From Brevundimonas naejangsanensis (lineage in GTDB: Bacteria > Pseudomonadota > Alphaproteobacteria > Caulobacterales > Caulobacteraceae), in NCBI RefSeq assembly GCF_000635915.2, contig NZ_CP015614.1, positions 248,001 to 312,000 of the forward strand: a DNA stretch of 64,000 nucleotides, given 5' to 3'. Positions 58,797-64,000 of this stretch are shown here, piece by piece; position 1 is the first letter of the stretch, and each line of letters starts with the position of its first letter. The position numbers and the translations under genes were made by a program. The notes below the pieces were generated by a model that worked only from the letters and a program-made list of their open reading frames with translations, was not told where the DNA came from and did not search any database.

Positions 58797-59453
58797 ATGC
58801 TGAAACTGAAGCTGGGCAAGAAGAAGAGCGAGGCGCCGGTCGGCGACGACGCCAACCTGCCCGCCGTAAGCGAGGCCGCGCCCGGCGCTGAGGGCGAAGA
58901 CGGCGCCGCCGAGGCCTCGGGCAAGAAGAAGATCCCGCTGCTGTTCATCATCATTCCGGCGGCGCTTGTGGTGCTGGGCGGGGGCGGCGCGACCGCCTTC
59001 ATGCTGATGAAGCCCAAGTCCGCCGAGGCGGCGGGCGGTCACGCGGCTCCGGCTAAGGAAGACAAGAAAAAGGACGGCGGCGGTCACGGCGGCGGCAAGG
59101 AGGGCGAGGCGCCCGCCGGCGCAGGCAAGATCGCGCCCGGTCCTGACGGCGTGACCTTCTACACCCTGCCGGACATGATCGTGAACATTCAGTCGGTGGA
59201 CGGGCGCCCGACCTATCTGAAGCTGCGTCTGACGCTCGAGATGAAGGACGCCTCGGTGGCCTCGCACCTTCAGGCCGAGGCGCCGCGGATGCAGGACATG
59301 TTCCAGGGCTTCCTGCGCGAACTGCGCCCCGAGGATCTGGCCGGGTCGGCCGGGTCGTATCAGCTGCGCGCCGAAATCCTGCGCCGCGTGAACCTGATCG
59401 CGGCGCCCGGCAAGGTCGACGCCGTGCTGATCGAAGAAATGCTCGTGCAGTAA
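58797..59453 (+). CDS. fliL: Flagellar stator-associated protein FliL
   Basis: The 218-residue protein has a basic cytoplasmic N-terminus (MLKLKLGKKKSE), one membrane segment at about 78-100 (PLLFIIIPAALVVLGGGGAT), a Lys/Gly-rich linker and a periplasmic FliL domain. The latter contains TFYTLPDMIVNIQ, YLKLRLTLEMKD and the C-terminal LRAEILRRVNLI. It surrounds and stabilises the MotAB stator. Start 58797 begins the family-like N-terminus. Its TAA shares one base with the fliM start (TAATG). Confidence 0.93.
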   Translation: MLKLKLGKKKSEAPVGDDANLPAVSEAAPGAEGEDGAAEASGKKKIPLLFIIIPAALVVLGGGGATAFMLMKPKSAEAAGGHAAPAKEDKKKDGGGHGGGKEGEAPAGAGKIAPGPDGVTFYTLPDMIVNIQSVDGRPTYLKLRLTLEMKDASVASHLQAEAPRMQDMFQGFLRELRPEDLAGSAGSYQLRAEILRRVNLIAAPGKVDAVLIEEMLVQ

Positions 59454-60535
59454 TGAGCGACATCCTGGCTCCCGACAACGAACTGGATCCCTTCGGCGGC
59501 GACGCCGACCTGGGCGCCGACCTGGGCGCCGATCTGGGCGCGGGTCTGTCCGAGCGCGTGCTGAACCAGGATGAGATCGACAGCCTGCTGGGCTTCGACA
59601 TGGGCGGCGGCGACGATGATGAGCGCAGCGGCATCCGCGCCATCATCAACTCGGCCCTGGTCTCCTACGAGCGCCTGCCGATGCTCGAAATCGTCTTCGA
59701 CCGCCTGGTGCGGCTGATGACGACCAGCCTTCGCAACTTCACCTCCGACAACGTCGAGGTCAGCCTCGACACCATCAGCTCCATCCGCTTCGGCGACTAT
59801 CTGAACTCCATCCCGCTGCCGGCCATCCTGGCGGTGTTCCGGGCCGAGGAGCTGGACAACTACGGCCTGCTGACGGTCGATTCCAACCTGATCTACTCCA
59901 TCGTCGACGTCCTGCTGGGCGGGCGTCGCGGCACGGCTGCCCTGCGGATCGAGGGGCGGCCCTACACCACCATCGAACGGGTGCTGGTGCAGCGGATGGT
60001 CGAGGTCATCCTGAATGACGCGCGGCAGGCGTTCGAGCCGCTGACTCCTGTCCACTTCAATCTGGACCGGCTGGAGACCAACCCTCGCTTCGCCGCCATC
60101 GCGCGCCCCGCCAACGCCGCCATCCTGGTCAAGCTGCGCATCGACATGGAAGATCGCGGCGGCCGGGTCGAACTGCTGCTGCCCTATTCGACGCTGGAGC
60201 CCATCCGCAAGATGCTGCTGCAGCAGTTCATGGGCGAGAAGTTCGGCCGCGACAACATCTGGGAAGGCCACCTGGCCACCGAACTCTGGACCACCGAAAC
60301 CGAGGTGCGCTGCGTGCTGGACGAGCAGCAGATGCCCCTGTCCAAGGTGTTGGACCTGAAGGTCGGCGACACGCTGATGCTGAACGCCACGCCTGAGTCC
60401 GAGGTCTCGGTGCGGGCGGGATCCATCCCGCTGACGACAGGCAAGATGGGCCGCAAGGGCCAGCACATCGCCGTTCGCGTCGAAGGCCCCATCAGCACCG
60501 ACGCCGCCGCCCGTATCGCCAGAGGGACCCGCTGA
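59453..60535 (+). CDS. fliM: Flagellar motor switch protein FliM
   Basis: The 360-residue C-ring switch protein has the N-terminal CheY-P-binding peptide VLNQDEIDSLLGFD. The FliM middle domain follows (YERLPMLEIVFDRLVRLMTT, SIVDVLLGGRRGT), then a C-terminal SpoA/FliN-like domain (LDLKVGDTLMLNATPESEV). It transmits CheY signals to rotor direction. Translationally coupled to fliL. Confidence 0.97.
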   Translation: MSDILAPDNELDPFGGDADLGADLGADLGAGLSERVLNQDEIDSLLGFDMGGGDDDERSGIRAIINSALVSYERLPMLEIVFDRLVRLMTTSLRNFTSDNVEVSLDTISSIRFGDYLNSIPLPAILAVFRAEELDNYGLLTVDSNLIYSIVDVLLGGRRGTAALRIEGRPYTTIERVLVQRMVEVILNDARQAFEPLTPVHFNLDRLETNPRFAAIARPANAAILVKLRIDMEDRGGRVELLLPYSTLEPIRKMLLQQFMGEKFGRDNIWEGHLATELWTTETEVRCVLDEQQMPLSKVLDLKVGDTLMLNATPESEVSVRAGSIPLTTGKMGRKGQHIAVRVEGPISTDAAARIARGTR

Positions 60536-60536
60536 C

Positions 60537-61154
60537 ATGACCGGCATCATCCTCGACTCCATCCTCATGCTGCTGCTGGTCGCGGCCATCGGCTACGGCA
60601 TCAAGCTGGAGCGCAAGCTGAAGACCCTGCGCGAGGGTCAGCTGGCCTTCGCCGCCGCCGTGACGGAGCTGAACAGCGCCGCCGGACGCGCCGAACAGGC
60701 CCTGGCCACCCTGCGCGCCTCGGGTCAGGAGACCGACCTGCTGCACGACCGCATCATCAAGGCCCGCGCGGTGAAGCAGGAGCTGGAGGTGCTGATCGCC
60801 CGCGCCCCGGCCCGCCCGGTCGACAGCCGTATTGAAACGCGCGAGGACGAACGCCGCGCCGCCGCCAGGGCTCTGGCTGAGATCGAGGCGACCGCCGAGG
60901 CCGAACCGGCCCGCGCCTCTGTAGTCTCGCCCCTGCTGGATGACGAGACCCGCGCCCGCCGCATGGCGGCCCTGATGGAGCGCATCGAAGGCGCTCGCGC
61001 GGTCATGAAGGCCCCATCGCCCAAGCCGTCGCAGCCTGCGCCCGCGCCTGAGCGCGCCTCGCCGGTGATGCAGGCCCTGGCCGCTAACCATGCTGCGCAA
61101 CAGAGCCTAAACCGCGCCCGCCGTAGTCTGGACGACGATCTGTTCGCTGCTTGA
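60537..61154 (+). CDS. DUF6468-type flagellar-operon protein
   Basis: The 205-residue protein has one N-terminal membrane segment (ILDSILMLLLVAAIGYGIKL). A coiled-coil follows (about 25-85, KLKTLREGQLAFAAAVTELN, AEQALATLRASGQETDLLHD), then an Ala/Pro-rich C-terminal half. Small proteins of this form follow fliM in alphaproteobacterial flagellar operons. It starts one base after the fliM stop. No precise role is known to me. Confidence 0.78.
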   Translation: MTGIILDSILMLLLVAAIGYGIKLERKLKTLREGQLAFAAAVTELNSAAGRAEQALATLRASGQETDLLHDRIIKARAVKQELEVLIARAPARPVDSRIETREDERRAAARALAEIEATAEAEPARASVVSPLLDDETRARRMAALMERIEGARAVMKAPSPKPSQPAPAPERASPVMQALAANHAAQQSLNRARRSLDDDLFAA

Positions 61155-61236
61155 TGTTGGCCCCTATGTCCGAGGCGCGGTCTCGGACGACTTGAGGGGC
61201 GATGATGTTACGCCGCTTTTTTCCTGAGTTTGACCG

Positions 61237-62100
61237 ATGAGCAAGCTGCCCCGCCTTCTGCCCCTGATCGCCGTCGCCATCGGCGGCGTCGTGGCCGTGC
61301 GCGCTGCGGGCGTGGCGCCGGATCTGTTTCAGGGCGCGACCGCCTGGGCTCAGGAAGCCGCCGTCAAGGAAGGCGAGGGGGCCAAGTCCGAGCCCAAGCC
61401 CGCCCCCGCCGTCTGCGCCCTGACGCCCGAACAACTGGCCCAGCAGGCGGGGATTTCTCCGGCCGAGCTGCGCATCATCCAGTCCCTGTCCAAACGCCGC
61501 GACGCCCTGGACGCGCGCGACGCCGACTTCGCCACCACCCTGCCGCTGATGGTGGCCGCCGAGCAGAAGCTGGACGCCAAACTGCAGGCCCTGGAAGCCC
61601 TCAAGAGCGAGATCGGCGCCCTGATCGGCCAGGTCGACGAAAAGGAAAAGGCGGAAGAGGACCGTCTGGTCGCCGTCTACTCCGCCATGCGGCCCAAGGA
61701 GGCGGCGGCGGTCTTTTCGACCCTGGACGACAGCGTGCGCCTGCCGGTCGCCTCGGCCATGCGCCCCCGCACTCTGGCCGCCATCATGGCCCAGATGCCG
61801 CCCGCCGCCGCGCGTGAACTGACCGAGAAGCTGGCCAAGCGCTTCCAGGCCGAGCAGTACGCCGCCCGCGCCGCCGCCGTGGCTGCGCCCGCTGCGACCG
61901 CTCCGACCCCGACCCCAGCCGCCCAGCCTGCAGCGCCTGCGCCCGCGCCCGCCCAGGCGGCCCAGACGACGCCGCGCCGTCCGGCGGCTCGCCCCGCCGC
62001 CCAACCGGTGAGAAAGGCGGCTGCGCCCGCCGAAACCGGTCCGCGCCCCTATGCGGCGGCGGCCGACGCCCCGGCCGGGGCGCGCCAGTCGGTGCAGTAA
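61237..62100 (+). CDS. MotE-like periplasmic flagellar protein
   Basis: The 287-residue protein has an N-terminal signal or anchor (LPRLLPLIAVAIGGVVAVRA), then a coiled-coil (residues ~75-145). An MgtE-N-like segment, YSAMRPKEAAAVFSTLDDSV followed by AMRPRTLAAIMAQMPPAAAR, comes next, and the tail is Pro/Ala-rich. This is the layout of MotE, a periplasmic partner of the motor in alphaproteobacteria. It is probably in the fliL-fliM transcript. Confidence 0.8.
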   Translation: MSKLPRLLPLIAVAIGGVVAVRAAGVAPDLFQGATAWAQEAAVKEGEGAKSEPKPAPAVCALTPEQLAQQAGISPAELRIIQSLSKRRDALDARDADFATTLPLMVAAEQKLDAKLQALEALKSEIGALIGQVDEKEKAEEDRLVAVYSAMRPKEAAAVFSTLDDSVRLPVASAMRPRTLAAIMAQMPPAAARELTEKLAKRFQAEQYAARAAAVAAPAATAPTPTPAAQPAAPAPAPAQAAQTTPRRPAARPAAQPVRKAAAPAETGPRPYAAAADAPAGARQSVQ

Positions 62101-62199
62101 TCGTCCTAGCTCCTCCGCTATTGAGGGGAGGGGGAGAATGGTTGTCGCGAACCGCCCGCGCGGCTATTCAGCCCGCTTCGCCTTTTCATGAGACCTGCC

Positions 62200-62439
62200 A
62201 TGTCCGACGCCCTGCCTGACCGCCTTTCGGTCGATCCCGACAGCCCCTTCCACGACGCCGACCTGCTGGCGCGTGGCGTGGGCATCCGCTTCAAGGGCGA
62301 GGAAAAGACCAACGTCGAGGAATACTGCGTCTCGGAAGGCTGGGTGCGCCTGGCCGTCGGCAACCGCGTCGACCGTCGCGGCAAGGCCCTGACCGTCAAG
62401 CTGCAAGGCCCGGTCGAGCCCTTCATCAAGGGCGAGTGA
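62200..62439 (+). CDS. DUF3297-family small protein
   Basis: The 79-residue protein contains LPDRLSVDPDSPFHDADLLA, GVGIRFKGEEKTNVEEYCVS and EGWVRLAVGNRVDRRGKALT. This is the DUF3297 pattern found in alphaproteobacteria; function unknown. ATG 62200 is preferred over 62188 as it begins the conserved part. No link to flagella is apparent beyond position. Confidence 0.85.
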   Translation: MSDALPDRLSVDPDSPFHDADLLARGVGIRFKGEEKTNVEEYCVSEGWVRLAVGNRVDRRGKALTVKLQGPVEPFIKGE

Positions 62440-62541
62440 TCGAGAGCCTTCGATTTCCGCTCTGGCGGCGAAGCTGAGACTTTCGGTCGCAGCCTTCGCC
62501 CGCTAGGGTCCGCGCCTCATTGTAGAGTTGGGGAGGCGCAC

Positions 62542-63969
62542 TTGTCGTTCAATGCTCGTCTGATGGCCGCCAGCGCTTTGGCGCTCGGCCTGATCGCCAC
62601 GCCGGTCCTGGCCCAGGACGCCAGGACCATCCGCGCCGCCGAACAGGTGCGCGACCAGGCGCTGAAGGGCAATATCGCCCTCGACTACGTCACCCAGATC
62701 ACCACCCGCTTCGGCCCGCGCCCGGCGGGTTCGCGCGCCGAGCAGGACGCCTCGGCCTGGGCCGCCGATTACATGCGCGCCCACGGCTTCCAGAACGTCC
62801 GCATCGAGACCTTCCCCCTGATCGGTTGGGAGCGGGGCGAGGAAAGCGCCGAGATCCTCGGGGCCCGTCCGCAGAAGCTGGTCGTGGCGGCGCTCGGCCA
62901 CTCCATCGCCACCCCCGCCGAGGGCGTCGAGGCGGACATCGTCTTCTTCGACGGCCTGGAAGCGTTGGCGGCCGCGCCCGCCGGGTCGCTGACCGGCAAG
63001 ATCGCGGTGGTCGACGGCGGCCAGATGGTGCGCATGCAGAACGGCTCGGGCTACGGCTCTCTCTCGCGCATTCGCAGCGTCGGCCCGACCGAGGCGGCCA
63101 AGCGCGGCGCGGTCGCCTTCGTGATGCGCTCGGCCGGCTCGGACGAGCACCGGATGCCGCACACCGGCACCACCCGCTATGTCGACGGCAGGGTGCCGCT
63201 GCCGTCCTTCGCGCTCAGCGCGCCCGACGCCGATCAGATCGCGCGTCTGGTCGGCATGGGCGAGACGGTGCGCCTGCGCCTGAAATCCACCGCCCGCACC
63301 TATGAGACGGTCAGCCAGAACGTCATCGGCGACATCGTCGGCGCCGCGCGCCCGGACGAGATCATCGTCCTGGGTTCCCACATGGACAGCTGGGACCTAG
63401 GCACCGGCGCCATCGACGACGCCGCCGGCGGCGCCATCACCCTGGCGGCGGCCAAGCTGATCGCCGAACAGGGCCGCCCGGCCCGCACCATCCGCGTGGT
63501 CCTGTACGGCTCCGAAGAGGTCGCCCAGCCGACCGATCACGGCAACGGCGGCGGCGCCTATGTCCGCAACATCGGCGCAGGCGTCGAGAAGCACGTCATC
63601 GCCGGCGAAAGCGACTTCGGCGCCGACCGCGTCTACGCCCTGGGTCTGCCGCCGGGATCGCAGGGGACCGACTTCGCCCGCATCGCCGAGCGGATCCTGC
63701 GCCCGCTGGGCGTGCTGCCGGGCGAGCCGGAACTGTACGGCGGGGTCGACATCGGCCCGCTGGCCAAGGCGGGCGTCCCGGTCTTCGGCCTGCGCCAGGA
63801 CGGCACGCGCTATTTCGACCTGCACCACACGGCCGACGACACCCTGGACAAGATCGACCCGGCCCAGATGACGCAGAACGTCGCCGCCTGGGCGGCTCTG
63901 GTGCGCCTGATCGCCGATTCAGATGTGGACTTCCGGGCCGCTCGTGCGGCACAGGAGGCCAAGCGCTGA
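62542..63969 (+). CDS. Exported M28-family zinc aminopeptidase
   Basis: The 475-residue protein has a signal peptide (LMAASALALGLIATPVLAQ), a PA-like inserted domain and an M28 peptidase domain. Zinc and catalytic residues are visible in LGSHMDSWDLGTGAIDDAAG (His, Asp), LYGSEEVAQPTDHG (Glu pair), GESDFGAD (Asp) and FDLHHTADDTLDKI (His). Start is TTG 62542 behind GGGGAGG at 62530-62536, five bases away; no ATG fits as well. It trims peptides in the periplasm or outside. Confidence 0.92.
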   Translation: MSFNARLMAASALALGLIATPVLAQDARTIRAAEQVRDQALKGNIALDYVTQITTRFGPRPAGSRAEQDASAWAADYMRAHGFQNVRIETFPLIGWERGEESAEILGARPQKLVVAALGHSIATPAEGVEADIVFFDGLEALAAAPAGSLTGKIAVVDGGQMVRMQNGSGYGSLSRIRSVGPTEAAKRGAVAFVMRSAGSDEHRMPHTGTTRYVDGRVPLPSFALSAPDADQIARLVGMGETVRLRLKSTARTYETVSQNVIGDIVGAARPDEIIVLGSHMDSWDLGTGAIDDAAGGAITLAAAKLIAEQGRPARTIRVVLYGSEEVAQPTDHGNGGGAYVRNIGAGVEKHVIAGESDFGADRVYALGLPPGSQGTDFARIAERILRPLGVLPGEPELYGGVDIGPLAKAGVPVFGLRQDGTRYFDLHHTADDTLDKIDPAQMTQNVAAWAALVRLIADSDVDFRAARAAQEAKR

Positions 63970-64000
63970 GACGCGCCCTGCGAGCGTGGCGGAACTGGTA

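Overview
The window is high-GC chromosomal DNA with short intergenic gaps and many 1-8 base gene overlaps. The flagellar block (flgF-flgG-flgA-flgH opposite fliL-fliM), a near-perfect sigma-54 promoter in front of flgF, a CtrA-like box in front of fliL and the housekeeping content all point to an alphaproteobacterium of the Caulobacterales, most like Brevundimonas. The genus is an inference from gene order and protein style; no search was run.

Left core (1-20188): a lipoprotein fragment, a hypoxanthine-type DNA glycosylase overlapping a truncated 2OG-Fe(II) oxygenase, purB, a guanidinium exporter gene behind a two-hairpin guanidine-II riboswitch, a Slt-type lytic transglycosylase, a family-4-like uracil-DNA glycosylase, ETF-ubiquinone oxidoreductase, a TPR protein, ispE, a conserved protein of unknown function, a subtilisin-type autotransporter, a polysaccharide deacetylase, glyQ-glyS and a YkgJ-type cysteine-cluster protein. 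Three intergenic inverted-repeat elements lie between these genes.

Integrated element (20189-50430, about 30.2 kb): a 15-bp direct repeat marks both ends. The right copy is the 3' end of tRNA-Ser(GGA). A P4-type tyrosine integrase sits at the tRNA-distal end. The element looks composite. A relic of a second integrase 3' end lies at about 24.96 kb, and a 16-bp end-type motif found near both ends recurs at 37.4 kb. Cargo, left to right: an HTH protein; a hipBA toxin-antitoxin with a 26-bp-periodic operator; a defence locus (AIPR, PD-(D/E)XK, Z1 helicase, GHKL ATPase, Vsr, and a divergent 5-cytosine methyltransferase); an ECF sigma factor; a relaxase and a small HTH protein; an MNT-HEPN protein; small genes; then an unfamiliar cluster (39.8-48.2 kb). 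That cluster has a ~1,220-residue nuclease-like protein split by a one-base frameshift in a run of seven G, a nuclease-like SEC-C protein and a CHAT caspase-like protease. A broken small gene and an ImmA-like/PIN-domain pair follow.

Right core (50417-64000): tRNA-Ser, msrA, a YjbR-type protein, a small membrane protein, a DUF885 metallopeptidase, three tandem secreted paralogues, the divergent flagellar operons, a DUF3297 protein and an M28 aminopeptidase.

The best candidate for an undescribed system is the frameshifted nuclease / SEC-C nuclease / CHAT protease cluster. The Dcm-Vsr-GHKL-Z1-AIPR locus resembles MutL/MORC-type ATPase modules already discussed in comparative genomics.
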